Shown here in pieces: positions 10,501 through 22,600 of a stretch of 64,000 bases of DNA. A program made the position numbers and the translations under genes. The stretch spans positions 1 to 64,000 of the forward strand of contig KN834859.1 of the NCBI GenBank assembly GCA_000827265.1, read 5' to 3'. The DNA is from Collybiopsis luxurians FD-317 M1 (Eukaryota; Basidiomycota; Agaricomycetes; Agaricales; Omphalotaceae). Under the pieces are notes generated by a model that ran no database searches, was not told the DNA's origin, and worked only from the letters and a program-made list of their open reading frames with translations. How positions within the stretch are numbered: the first letter of the stretch is position 1; each line of letters opens with the position of its first letter.

Positions 10501-11714
10501 TCTCACTATTTTGTAAATCACTACCTTGTTCTGCAATATATCTTGTGTTTGGACATTTCCTAATTGTGTGAACTGTCTGAACAACTCCGCCGGACAACTG
10601 AAACTCCAATCACCACCAGCTAGGTGATTGCATTTGTTTAATTGTTATACCTGTGTACTGAACACCAACATCACACAAATATACCCACCAAATAGCGAGT
10701 TATACTAACTCTTGAGTACATTTCCTACTGATAAGCCCCAAGTATAATTTTACTTGTTTATTGACCACAGGATACCATGATAGAAGTGGCCAACAGGACT
10801 CATTTCCTGAGTTCCTAACAGACCTCAGGCATTTGATGGAATTGTCACAACGAAGGTGATTTCTTATTGCTATGATAACGTTTTACCGGTAATGTGTGCA
10901 TTTGCAGATTATAGCAGGCCCCGGCTACCGGCTTACCAGATTCGTGAGCCGAGATTTGAGCCCCCTCTGAGCTGTGAGACGGCTGGGGCAGGGCTTACCC
11001 GGCTCAGCGGCTCTGGGCCGGAGCCATCACATAGTAGAAATCATTTCCAGCTCCCAGAATTGGTAACTAGCTGCCGTGCTATATAGTACTATCTCTACCC
11101 CGCAAGGATCTCAGAGAGCCGGACGTGAATATTGGCAGAGAGTTTTTTTAACAGCCTAGCAGGACTATTTCTAAAGAAGGTCGAGCTCAGCTCCATCAGC
11201 TGTCTCCATATGAAATGATCGGATTGACCTGGAGGGAAATATGTTTTTCACAAAAGGATATACTCTTTAATGTCATGTTGGGGTAGAGCATAAGGACATA
11301 AGTTACAGAAATTATGGTAGTGTGGGCGGTAGTGGGAGCAGAGAGTTCAAAGAAGGTGTTGCAGGGAACAGATGTGTATTCTTTCAACAACCAAAATACC
11401 TCTCAAACCAAATCTGTCATAGTGCAAGACCTTAAACACATAGTTCCGGTGTGACAAGCCTTGATAGTTGCTTCCCTGGAGCTTGTTTGTGTCAGAATGA
11501 GAGCACAGTGACGTATCGATTAATCCTCAGTTTGCAGAGGCAGAGAGATCAATCACAACAAGTCTTGAAGCACCGCTCATGTTATGGCACTGCACTTCGC
11601 ATCATTCAAATCCTACTGTATATGTGAGCTTTTCAGAACAGCGGAAGCATGAGTGTGTAGATGTACAAGAAACTTCGATTAAGCACATTCACGATTCCAA
11701 CCCTCGAAATACTA
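10501..11714. other. Non-coding stretch with a GC-rich patch
   Basis: No gene was recognised. Positions of about 10915-11030 are strikingly GC-rich for this AT-rich neighbourhood and contain imperfect inverted pieces (GGCTC ... GAGCC, GGGCCGGAGCC). This resembles a small repeat element, but I cannot assign it to a family. Confidence 0.4.
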
Positions 11715-12330
11715 CCTACCTAGAGATCTTTTAAAAATGGGAGGTTGAAGACGCCGTTGCTCTTCGTTTTTCTCTCCTTCTTTTTCTTCTCCATCATTAT
11801 CATCTTTTGTCTCTTTTTCCATCTGAACCGGAACCTCCCAATCTCAAAACTTCCTCCGAGATGCATTACTTCCATTTTCCAGAAATATACATGCGTTATA
11901 GTAACTAAGAAAATCTGGTCTCAAACTGAAAATAGGTGCAGATCATTAGGCTTCTACTTATCATCGGACTTGAGGAAAAAAAGAACCAAAAAAGCACAAC
12001 GAAAAACTTATTAACTGGATTCCGGAGTAGGACGGGTTCAATCCCGTACTGTTCAGACTGGTATATTGACACTTCACAATCCATGGGAGTGAGAAATTGG
12101 AATTAACTCTAATAAATTGTAGTACAATTGCATTTTTGTTACCAAAGTTTTGACTCATGGGAGGAGGAGGACGGCGAGGGTGGAAGGGAGAAAAAAAATC
12201 AAGCTCACAGTCATTCCCGAAACCCTCGATATTTCCTCCAATGAGACCAATATTCTCCCAAACCTTGGTTTACAAGTCTCGAGGGAGATCGGAGCCTTGC
12301 TCCCGTCTTGGTTCACTCTCGGGCGGTGCA
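11715..12330 (-). pseudogene. Decayed copy of the ARP6 3' end
   Basis: Read on the minus strand this segment aligns by eye along its whole length with the last exons and introns of the ARP6 gene at about 52140-52810. Shared features include GGGAGAATATTGGTCTCATT, the intron after the GFRE block, CAATATACCAGTCTGAA, the block around GAGATTGG.AGGTT, the acidic GAAGA-rich stretch and the CAACGGCGTC.TCAACCTCC segment. Indels shift the frame just after GFRE and remove the conserved reading frame, and all upstream ARP6 exons are missing. It lies next to the 3' end of FMO-1, in the same orientation as FMO-1. It is therefore a relic of an inverted segmental duplication and not a gene. Confidence 0.88.
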
Positions 12331-12592
12331 GAGGCGAAGAGAATAACTAAACGAGATGAGATCAACCTAAACTACCCAAATCATGTTTTAACTGCACACG
12401 TTGCTTTGCTCAGACTCCTGGTGTACCTTCGAAAACATTTTCGCCTATGTTCAAAACAACAGTTCGCTCAAGGATCCTGCAATAATGTGGGGAGTTATCA
12501 AGTTTTCCCTAGGTACAGCTACAAATTCTTATACTGAGGGTCCTGGCCAGAGCGCATACATGCAAAGGTACTATGGATTTCTAATATCTTAG

Positions 12593-14768
12593 TCACATAT
12601 AACCAAGACTCATCGCTTGGATTTGTATTCCCTAATCCGATGGAAAATCTTCAGAAGAAGGCTTCTCAAAAAGGTATTGAATCCAGACTTACCAGATATT
12701 TCGAACACAAGCGAGAATTAGGGAATGACCCAGGAGCAAACCACAACTGCGAATTCATGAAACATGAAATACAATTTGAATACACATTGAAGAAACGTAC
12801 CCCAGGGTGGCCAGTAGGCCTATACCCAGCTGACAGTTCCCCCTCCTCGTCGAGCGGGGTAGTAGGTATTGACGGTGTTTGATCAACTACTTTGTTGCCT
12901 AGTAATTCCCTGAGGGTTTCATTCATGTTGTGATAGCCGGTCCTTGGGAGCCAGGAGTGAGTCTAGGGTTTACCGAATTTGAGAGAGTAAGACTCACGCA
13001 AGTATAACTACATCAGCTTCGACCGAAGACCCATCCTCAAACACCACAGAGTCATGGGTGAACTTTTGGATCAAGACTCCCGACTTGACTTTGACTTGAC
13101 CCGAGATAATCTTTTCACCGCAGCCAATATCCGTCCCTGGAGGTGTAAATAAGATCTCGGCTCTGAGTACCTCAGAATCAATGGAAAAGTTCCTTACAAA
13201 AACCTGAAATGAAAGTCTCCCTCAGCGTATAGTACTTAGAATTTAACAAAAGGATCATACCTGCATAGCGTGTGTATGCCAAACCAAGCACCCCGGCATT
13301 GTTGGGGCCCATATCAACCTGCATTCCAGCCTTCCGCAATCCTTCAATCAACCCCTTCTCTCGATCCCAATAAAGGTCCCTCATTTGGGCCAGAATCTCA
13401 AATAGCCGCCTTGTAGGCGTAGCATGAGCCTTGAAATCTGATACTTCGACTGGAACATCTTCTGGGAATGCATGATACAACAGTTCAGCCACGGTCGTAG
13501 CTGGCTGAACGCAGGTCGAAGATCGCTGAACAATAAGAACTGATGCAGCTCCTCGAGTGGACAGATCAAGTGCAATGTCGGCACCACTGCATCCTGTTCC
13601 TATCACCACACACCGTTTCCCCGCAAACTCGGCGCCACTGGAAAACTTGTCGGAGTGGAGTATCTGGCCTTGAAATTGCTCTTGACCATCGAACGTAGGA
13701 ATGTACGGCGCGCCCAAGAATCCGGTGGCTACGATGAGATGTCTTGGATGGATTGTGACAAGTTCCCCCTGCTTATTCACAGTCACTGTCCACTTTCCTG
13801 TCTCCCAGTTGTAGGAAGGCGAAGGGACAACTTGTGTTTTTGTCCAAACCAAAAGATCTTGCGAAATCGGATATTGTTCCAACCAGTCAGCGAGCTTGTG
13901 ACCAGGGGTCCAGTCGGGCCAATTGGCGGGAAATGGTTGGTAGAGAACTAAACATGGAGGGTGTTAGGTGCGTAAATGAAGCTCGTAAATATAAAGACTC
14001 GCGATTGTGATGAGATTTAGGCGTATGGAGCATTAAGGAGGAATATCGACGTCTCCAAACATCTCCGACGTGCTCGTCCTTTTCCAATACAATTGTAGGG
14101 ATACGCATCTGTTGCAACCTTGCCGCAACTTGCAGCCCGCTTTGCCCCGCGCCAACTGGAAGAAGTAAGACAATGGTATCATACCTAATGACTGGACACG
14201 CACCAATCAAAACTTCCGGTTCTTCGCTTGTTTTCTTCCATCTAGCTTCTCTACTCTCGGTCCAAGTAGGTTTTCGAAGATATATATCCCGTAACACATC
14301 CGACTCTTCGTGGCCCTTCAGACTATCAAGAGTGATGAAAACAGTTGTAGCTTTCCATTCGCTCATTTCCTGGTCTCTCGACGCTGGAGCCTGCACAAGA
14401 GTGACCATACCCTTGCCATTCGCAATTGGGGTAGAGAATGTGAACCCTCCCGAAATACTTCCAGGCAAACCACCAGGAGATGGTTTAAAGTGCTCGTCGG
14501 AAGCCACAGTAAAGTTTGAAACCGGATTGGTTGTTCTATTTGTAGAATCATTCGGATTCTGTAGATTTAGCAACAAATAGGCCAAGATTTGCTCGTGCCC
14601 ATGAAGAGTCCGCAAATCCCACTGGAATACCAGAAAGTCTCGAAGCCATCCGTCGGGTAGAAACAGAGACGTGATACTCTGGGCGTCTTTCTGCTCGAGG
14701 TGCTTTGCAAACTGTGCAATCCAAGAAGAAAATATTTCGGTTTCGGATGATTTCGGTTTAGCGAGCAT
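12593..14768 (-). CDS. Flavin-containing monooxygenase with N-terminal NTF2-like domain (FMO-1)
   Basis: Seven exons mirror those of FMO-2; the first ends at 14204 and, like its FMO-2 counterpart, is 565 nt long. The expected length is about 592 residues. The first ~170 residues resemble an NTF2/SnoaL-like domain (FAKHLEQKDAQSITSLFLPDGW...GHEQILAYL). Next come an FAD-binding GAGQSG motif, the YQPFP..WP...PGHKLADW block common to flavin monooxygenases and YUCCA-like enzymes, the NADPH-binding motif VVIGTGCSGADIALDL, and a late ATGY motif. Such enzymes hydroxylate N, S or C atoms, or insert oxygen, with NADPH and O2; the substrate is unknown. The NADPH motif has Cys where FMO-2 has Asn (GTGNSG). 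No breaks were seen. No signal peptide is present, so it is probably cytosolic. Confidence 0.88.
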
Positions 14769-15190
14769 GAGGGAAAGGGTTCACGATGTAACGATGCGGA
14801 GCAAATCGACGGTATGAGTGTGGGTTTTCTGCTCTCTTTTAAGCACCACTCTTGAGTACTGCCTGACTATTTATAGAGTTAAGTGAGTGCTGGGCGTATA
14901 TGGGTATGATTGCCATCATCATCATCATTATTCTGAAATTATACCTAAGATTGCCTTCACCAACGTTCAATCAGCACCAACTGACCAACGATAGATATCA
15001 GCCGCCTATTCATTTCAAATTCAACGCCAGGAAAAATATACCCACCTTACCATGTTCCCATCTTTCCTTCCTTGTTACCATCCTTCCTGCTCAGGCACGC
15101 TACTTCGATTGCGGTAGGGGCTCAGCCGGTACAGATTCATCGAGCGGCTCAGTGAGAAACCGCTTCCAATACTTAAACCATACTAAGTAT
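14769..15190 (-). promoter_or_regulatory. Promoter region of FMO-1, shared with FMO-2 and FMO-3
   Basis: Read on the minus strand, this region contains the same ordered pieces as the DNA upstream of the other two FMO genes: GGAAGCGGTTTCTCACTGAG, one degenerate copy of the 84-bp unit, a GGCGTTGAA..TGAAATGAATAG piece, GTCAGTTGGTGCTGATTGA, and TTAAAAGAGAGCAGAA about 60 bases before the ATG. A TATA-like CTCTATAAATAG lies at about 14870. The conservation of non-coding DNA indicates recent duplication with flanks or shared regulation. Confidence 0.7.
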
Positions 15191-15867
15191 TTTTCCTTGC
15201 ACATCTGCTATACGAGACATATTGAGTAATATCAAGCAGAGCAAGATTGAATTACCAGTGCAAAAGTTAGCAGGAGTGAGCGACAAGAAAATGCAGGAGA
15301 GTGATGAAGGGCTTATTTTGGGTCACGACTTACGATTCCCAAATATATAGCGACTTGATGTGAAATCACCCACCGGCATGTGAGTCTATTGCAGTCGATA
15401 CCAGCAAGAGTAGTCGGCTCAACGAACAAGTAAGGATTTCTGGAAGAAAGTAAAGTCGCGCGGCACCGAAGTTAAATCGTAGACGTCGTTTTGAGCGCTT
15501 ACCCGACAGGCGCCCATACCTCGCGTCAACCTCGCGCTCTGCAGGTGACAAACACGTGACTGGCGCTTAATGTGAGCGCAACGCATGTTTCACAGCTTCG
15601 ACGTTTTTGTTCTTATACTCTTCCTTCATGCTGCCAGAGCTTGTCCGTCATACGGTTCTTGAACGCCTCCACCATAATGTTTCTTTCAACAAAGTTTGAT
15701 TTACTGATGAATTACGCACCAATATATAGCCGCTTAAGATTTGTCTTTGTCTTCAGATAACGTCTACTGAATAGCGTTGTCAATCCATGTCCCACCTTTG
15801 TGGCTATTCGATGTTAAGAGCAACCTTAATCAAGCTGATACTCTCCAATTGTTTCTTGTTCACCACC
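15191..15867. other. Intergenic between FMO-1 and BTB gene 1
   Basis: No gene was recognised. Several short CT-rich blocks lie just before the BTB gene 1 start (15830-15865), as is common for fungal core promoters. Confidence 0.4.
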
Positions 15868-17042
15868 ATGACTATCTCCTCAATGACGTCTTCAACCAAC
15901 GCCCTCTCTGCTACGCAGAAAGAATGTGAAGGTATCAAGGACCTCTTTCGTGCACTCAAAGTAGAATCAGTTGTGTTTAGGGTAAGGACGTTCTTGTAAT
16001 ACGGAATGTCGCTGACTACAAGATAGGTCAACGCCACACTTTTATGCAAGGCTTCCGCTACATTCAAAAAGATGTTTCTAAGAAATGCGGACTCGACCAA
16101 GCCTATCGTACTCCGTGGGCTGAAAGCTCAAAAATTCTCCAACCTTCTTTGGTCGTTGAGTACGAGGTGCGTACACATTTTTTGCGACTACATCATTACA
16201 CTGACGTCCGCAATAGTTCGCTTCCTCAACTGCTAGATGAAAAGAGCCTAGAGCGTCTGCTGGACGTGGAGGAGCTGGCGCAGCGCTTTGCCATCAGCCA
16301 ACTTCATATTCGAGCGGAATCTACCCTACTAGCCACGATCGCCCAAGGTAAAAACCCAGCCATTATATCCTGCTCTTCGCGTTCTCTGTCGCGGATGGTG
16401 AAAATCGTGTTGCGGGTCGGCAATCAACCTCTGTTCTCATTTCTGATGCAAATGTGGACGTGGAGGTAACGCACTTTCGTCTTTTCTCGAAGCGCTATTT
16501 ACGCGTCCGCCGCCGATAGGTTACATTCAAGAGAACTTCACCATGTGCATGCTATGAGGTTGGCGCAGCCTTCGAGATGGGCTCATGATCCCCGACCGTT
16601 TCTGAAGCTCCTCGGACACGCGTTCTACGCAGCCATGATGGACGTGGAGCCGAAACTGGCCAGCGGACAATGTATCAACATCAATTCTACCCTGACGCAA
16701 CCAGAAACTATCCATATACGCTGCGGATATCATTCGCTACGCTCCTGGTGGGACCAAATCGCCTCTCAACCTCCTCTTTACGAACATTCTCCACGATGCG
16801 ACCATCCAGAACGATGCTCATCTGCGTGGCGGGTCAGGTTCGAGTCGATAGCCGACATGGAAAGTCTGCCGTTTCCGAAGGTGGATGGAATCAGGAGAAT
16901 CCAGGAACTGCACAAATGCCTCAAGGACGACCTATTTTTGACTCAGAGTATGCCAGTGACGTGTAGGCACAATGCACTCCAGGAGTTACAGAAGCGCAGG
17001 GAGAATCTGCTGGAGACCCTTCATCATCATTTCGATCTGTAA
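15868..17042 (+). CDS. BTB/POZ domain protein 1
   Basis: Four exons (15868-15981, 16027-16166, 16217-16465, 16520-17042) join in phase to 341 residues. The start ATG has the context CACCACCATGA. The N-terminal BTB/POZ domain covers about residues 25-120: VVFRVNATLLCKASATFKKMF, then PIVLRGLKAQKFSNLLW and LERLLDVEELAQRF. It is typical of the large agaricomycete BTB family, whose members may act as Cul3 adaptors or in protein-protein contacts. The C-terminal half has a Cys/His-containing segment (C..H..RC..AW) also seen in the neighbouring BTB protein. The function is unknown. The gene is intact and oriented with BTB gene 2, from which it is separated by about 0.4 kb, so the pair is probably a tandem duplication. 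Confidence 0.78.
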
Positions 17043-17456
17043 TGTTTTTCTTTTTTTGTTCTATTAGCCAGGAACTTTGGTACGATTTAGGTTTCCGAGT
17101 ATTGTTCCGCTTCTAGTGTGTGAGTGGGAATGCTCACCGGGGTCTTTTGATATCTAATACCATGTCCGATCAGCCAGACGACATGTACTTCTAGAAAACT
17201 ACTTGCAATCGTACTGTTCTATAACTCTTAGCTCAACATATGCCGGGAGTTTATCGGTATTCTCTCCGTACACGTTGTTACAAGCCTGCACCTTACACGT
17301 GTATAGGTCATGTCGAGCATACATACTTACCGAAGGTCTCACATCCTGGTCCTCACCTTTCCTTCACCTACCCGACCACTACATAAGAGTGTATCGCAGC
17401 CCCGCTCATCACGATCAGCATTCAAGACTAAGTACGTACTGAGCGTAACAGCAGGA
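17043..17456. other. Spacer between the two BTB genes
   Basis: It holds a T-rich 3' region after BTB gene 1 and the presumed promoter of BTB gene 2. The open frame that runs into the BTB gene 2 start from 17310 has an upstream candidate start, but it lacks BTB similarity, so the ATG at 17457 was preferred. Confidence 0.4.
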
Positions 17457-19107
17457 ATGTTTGATATCTCCAGTATCCTTGATCCCATTCAAAGCCATAT
17501 CGCGCTTTTCTTCAATCTTTTACATCGAGGTTCTAGGACCGCCAAACGTCGCGCTAACAATCCCCAAGTCAATGACAGAAGTGATGACTCGGCTCGCACA
17601 AGTGGCGCCAAGTCGCACACCCGCAGAAGCAGACTGCACAGGCGGAGTCGGGCTAGGGGCGGACTGTCTTCTGCACACGAGTTGAGCGGAAGCCAGTCCG
17701 ATTGGACGAACAGCGGGGCCGTTCGCGACAGAGAATACTACTATGATTCACCGTCTAATGATGAGAGTTGTTGTATATTGAAGGTGGAAAATACGCTTTT
17801 TAAGGTAAAAGTATTGTTATTTTCTTTTTTGTTCACTCGCTCAATGAGAATGAAATTATTAGGTACACAAGCTGGTGCTTTGCAGGGACGGTTCGGCTTT
17901 CGAGAAGAAGCTCTGGTTCCAACACTCTGGGACATCTTTGGGCTCTAGCGATGCGAGACCGTTGGTCCTCCGCGCTTCCACAGAGAAATTCCGGGATCTT
18001 TTGTGGGTATTACATGCACTGTGAGCTATTATCATCCCGCAGCGAGGTCCCCTCTCTTACGATTCCGATAGTCCACCAGATTTTTATCTCAATCCCGAGG
18101 ACCATTTTGACGAATCATTTACAGACTCAATTATCGACTTTCATTTGCTTTCTTTGGACCGTCTTCTCAATATTGCAGAGATGGCGCATAAATTTTCTTT
18201 TCCTTCGTTTGAAACATGGGCTATCCACCAGATATGCCGATTTATCAAGTGCTCTAAACCCGGAAAATCCGGAACATACTCCACCTCCTCCTCTGCCACC
18301 CTTATCTCTACTTCGGGTGGAACTAAACCAGATATTGATCTCGAAGAACCACTGGAATCGTTAGATGAAGGTGATGGGATCTATGCAAGATTATTACTGA
18401 TCGCCTTGACATGCGATCACTCTTCACTCCTTCACTATCTCGTCCAGAAACTAGTAACCAAAGTACTATGGTACAACCATGTTCCTGGAGTTTCACTCGT
18501 TCGAATGTTGGAGCGGCATAGGCATCATCCAGCCCTCGCCACTCTCCTTGGTGTAGTTTATTATCGTATCTTGATTGATATGCCCCAGGTAGGGGAAACG
18601 GACGCAGGCGGACACACAATTCATTCTATAGAATCTCAACCAATGTTTCACCCGACAATAAACGTCGAACGGCGTATGCAATTTCTCGCAGCTCATCACA
18701 AACTAATACAGACATGGAAGGACATTTGTTCTTCCCCTCCCCCACTACAATCGTTCACTTCTTCCAAGCACGGTTCCAGTCGACGGACCCTGCGACCGCA
18801 CCATTCATGTAATGACGCATGGAGGTGCCTGTGGCGGACTGCGTGCCTTCAAGCGCAGGATCGTACCTTGGTGAAAGACCGTGTCAGGAGCATCTCGGAG
18901 GATCCGAATATGGTGAATGCTTTCCATGGTGGGAGCTCTGCGGATGTTCTGGGCCTGCTGAAAAAAGCGATGCTGCAGCTTCGAAAGCTGACGGCGGGTA
19001 CATCTTCGATTTGTCTGGATTGTTCGCTGGAAGGACTAGAAGCACTGGATCTGCTCAGAGACCAGCTTATCGAAGGGCTAATACATATGTTTGTTTATGA
19101 ACAGTGA
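17457..19107 (+). CDS. BTB/POZ domain protein 2, with a questionable in-frame stop
   Basis: Exon 1 (17457-17804) encodes a long Ser/Arg-rich leader. After an intron the BTB domain continues (FKVHKLVLCRDGSAFEKKL, then PLVLRASTEKFRDLLWVLHAL). At 18022-18024 a TGA interrupts the frame, and exactly the same frame resumes with DSDSPPDFYLNP, LLSLDRLLNIAEMAHKF and FETWAIHQIC, which are all typical BTB-family segments. Removing a 36-nt GT..AG piece (18007-18042) keeps the phase and gives about 518 residues. An intron of 36 nt is very short, so the alternative is a nonsense mutation. The C-terminal half has a His/Cys/AW segment like BTB protein 1. The function is unknown; tandem paralogue of BTB gene 1. 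Confidence 0.7.
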
Positions 19108-19663
19108 TTGAAAAACTGTAGACACGGCCGAACGTTCGACATTAGGGAGACGTTCATGTACATACTCATGATTTTGTTTTGGAATTAACTTCAATGCAAA
19201 GCCATTGCCAAATTATATTCTGTCGGCTCCTTCGGAGCTCTGGGGAGTCTTCCTGTGAACACAGACTACAGAACAGGATAGATGCGTTATACATATCGCC
19301 GGAGTGCCCGCTCCGTCTTTTCCCATCCCGGCCCGCAGTATAGGCGTTTTCTTGGGCGGTCAATTTTGAAGCTTGCCTTCACTCATCCACGTTTCGTGGT
19401 TTTACCTGGGTAGCGTGTTTTTAGAATATGTTCAATGGATACAAAGACCTCAGAGCTGTACACATATCGTTTCATGGTGTTAACTGTGTCCAGCGTTTAC
19501 CCATAATTCGTGCAGCAGGTCGCCTGATACATCAGTTGACTCTGACCATTGAAAAGGGCTCATATGCTTCTCCTTGAATTGCTTGATATCTGCGAGGTAT
19601 GTCACAGGCATGGTCATCCAGCTATAAAAGTCGCGTCAAAGAAGGAGGCCCCAATTTGATAAA
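19108..19663. promoter_or_regulatory. 3' end of BTB gene 2 and promoter of the GH127-type gene
   Basis: A TATA-like GCTATAAAAG lies at 19621-19630, about 40 bases before the ATG at 19664. No gene was seen in the rest. Confidence 0.5.
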
Positions 19664-22600
19664 ATGGTACGTTCTGCGCGTCATTGTATAACCATTAGAC
19701 TCCCCTGATTTTTTCCAGCGAAAACATCTTGTAGCGCTTCTATCGTGTCTAAAGCTGTCATCGGCTGCGCGTAAGTGTCATACCTGTCAAACAGCGCTAG
19801 TTTTCTATTTTGAACCTGTTGTACATTCCAGTTGTCGCTCCGTTATTTTCAAGGGTTCCAACCGGGTCTATAAAACCGACCGGCTGGGCGTTAGATGTTG
19901 CCAATACCCAGGCTAATGGCTTAGCTGGTCATCTGCGAGACTTCGATAGCTAGTGCGTCTCTTTCTTCTGAGAATTACTAGTATCTTACCTGTTTTGACA
20001 GTGTTAATGGATCCATTTGGGTGGAAGGAGGATCTGTCGAGTATAGCGAGATGCACGAGTCTGCTCCCTACTGGTTCAATTCTATGGTTGCACTGGCATT
20101 CCAGTTAGAGAATCCTCGTCTTCAGGGTCAAGTTCGAACCTTCCTTGACTGGACACTGGACCACCAGCAAGATGATGGCTGGCTCGGACCTGAGCCATTC
20201 GATCCCAATGCCACTGAGCCTCGCCTTGTCTGGCCTCGCTACCTTCTCTTGTTGGGTTTGATTGTGAGTGAACTTTTGACTATGTCACTGTCCTCCATCT
20301 CATCGACTTTGCAGCAATATGCAGAGGCAGACCCTACCCAAACTCAACGTATCGTCAACTCCATGCACAAGTTTGTCACAGCAGTACACGATATCTTTGC
20401 CAACAATACCCAAGGGGATCCTTCTCTAGGATTCCAATATGATTACCAATACGTCCGCTGGGAAGAAATCCTTTACTCGTTACAATGGCTTGTGGACAAT
20501 CATCCTCAAGGCAAGTACGGTGTTTTCGTTCACATATCAAAACCTAATATGACATCCATCCGTTGCAGGCAAAGAAGACGAACTTATCGAAACCATGCAG
20601 CTTGCCAGAAACGCTGGTTTTTCTTGGAAGAATGATTGGTTCACAGACAGCATATTCCCGAAATCCGCTCCGGGTTTGGCTGACCTTACAATGCAGACGT
20701 TAGTGCACCTACTCTCGTTGAATCTAAGATCGAGTTTGGCTCATGGTATCTCTTAGGCATGGCGTCAACACTGGAGAAGGTCAGGATGTGTGGAGCTGGG
20801 TTTAGCATACATTTATTCACTACGATTTTTTTTAGCCCTCAAATCCGAAGCTCTCGCTTATCGATTCACTGCTGATCCCACAGATATCGATAGCACCTGG
20901 CAACGAATTAACCTGGTGTACACGTACCATGGACGAGAATCTGGAACCTTTTCAGCTGATGAACACATCGCCGGGCTGGATCCTTCTCGAGGGTGAGGTA
21001 CCGTCAGTTTATTCAATGACAGTTTAGACTGAATTTCTGCTTCCAGAACCGAACTCTGTGCAGTTGTGTGGGTTCAAACCTTGCTTCTTCCGCGAATCTT
21101 CTAAACCATCGATGATCAGTGAACAAATTTTCTCGCTCGCAACCGTATATGGAATTCTTGGAAATAATTCTGTTGCAGACCGGGTCGAGAGGCTAGGTAA
21201 GCTTTCCGCCGACTGAAAAGGCACTACTATCATCGTATCTGATTATGTTTCATAGCATACAACGCGCTTCCAGCAGGCATATTCTATGATTGGTGGTGTA
21301 GGTGGACCTTTTTTCGTTATATTTGATCAACGTTGGCTTAATTATCTATGCAGCGCACCAATATGACCAACAAGGTAATTCATTTGCATTCCACCTTGAC
21401 TTGATACTTGATCGCCATGAGTAGTGAACCAGGTTTGGGCAATGGATATGGACCCCTTCCCGTGGGTTAACAATGGTCCTAACTCGAATGTCTTTGGGTT
21501 TGAGCCGTGTGTCTCCTTTCACCCATTCATAATTCAATGATAAAGCGTGTTTGATACAGAAATTATCCTTGTTGCACTGTGAACCATCCAGGCAGGAGTA
21601 TTCGTTCTCACTGTTTCTTTGCGCTAATATCAGTTTCTAGCGGCGTACCCGAAATTCTGGATGCACAACTTTTTCACTGGACAAAATGGCTCCTCTTTGG
21701 TTCACGCCTTCCTCGGTCCTTCCACATTCACTGGAACATTAGCAGGGGATAACCATGTCACCGGTATAGTTACTTCTGCTTAGTGCTATCTCCGTCCGAC
21801 TGAATTTATTTCACGTAGTGTCTGTTGATACCTTATACCCATTTGGCACTACCTTGGATTACACGATCTCGGCTTCAAAACCGTTTGCGTTCCAGATCCG
21901 AGTGCCGGAGTGGGCCCAAAGTAATCTCAGCACAATCTCCGTTGGTGGCAGCAAACCATCTTCCTTGGAGCCGGATAACAATGATCTCCACACAATCAAT
22001 GCATGTCGATCCTTGTGTGTTCATTCGTCTATTATTACTCACAGACGCTTTTCCTTCAGGTTTCGCAGGGTACCACGAAGGTGCAAATGTCTTTAGGCGC
22101 GCAACTTCAGGTCATCCCTCGTTTCAATAACTCTGTCGCCATCGTCAAAGGCCCGCTCAACTACGCGCTCGAAATTACTTTCAACAGGACATCGGCTCCT
22201 GGTCTAAGGAGTGCACAAGCTCTTTCTGATGTGGAGGTCCTATACCCGAATGCACCTCCTGCCTTCTTTACTCCTGTAAGTTGATTCTGTATTTAATATA
22301 AAATCAGCGGCGATGACCGTGGCCTCTTAGACTGACAATCATACTCTGGACAACACCCTTCTTCCGACCAGCGAATGGCGTCTTGCAATCGATCCCTCGA
22401 CAATCAAGTTTGTGGACAAGACCAGCACTACAACAGTCTTGCCACAGTATATTTGGGCACCAGATTCTCAGCCCGTTTCAATGACAGGTTGGCGCATTTG
22501 ATTTCTCTGTAATGCCCGTGTTCTTAAATTATTTCGCTTCAAGTGACCGCATGCCAAATTGAATGGGGTCTGGTTAACGGCACTGCCGCTCCTCCACCTG

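Noticed and set aside
12036..12052. T-loop-like sequence (GGGTTCAATCCC) hinting at a tRNA
   Set aside because: It lies inside the ARP6 relic, and no acceptor stem or anticodon arm could be drawn around it.
21584..21660. Second GC-AG intron in the GH127-type gene after NHP
   Set aside because: A normal GT donor a few bases downstream (GGA|GTATTC) keeps the same phase and gives an equally good protein.
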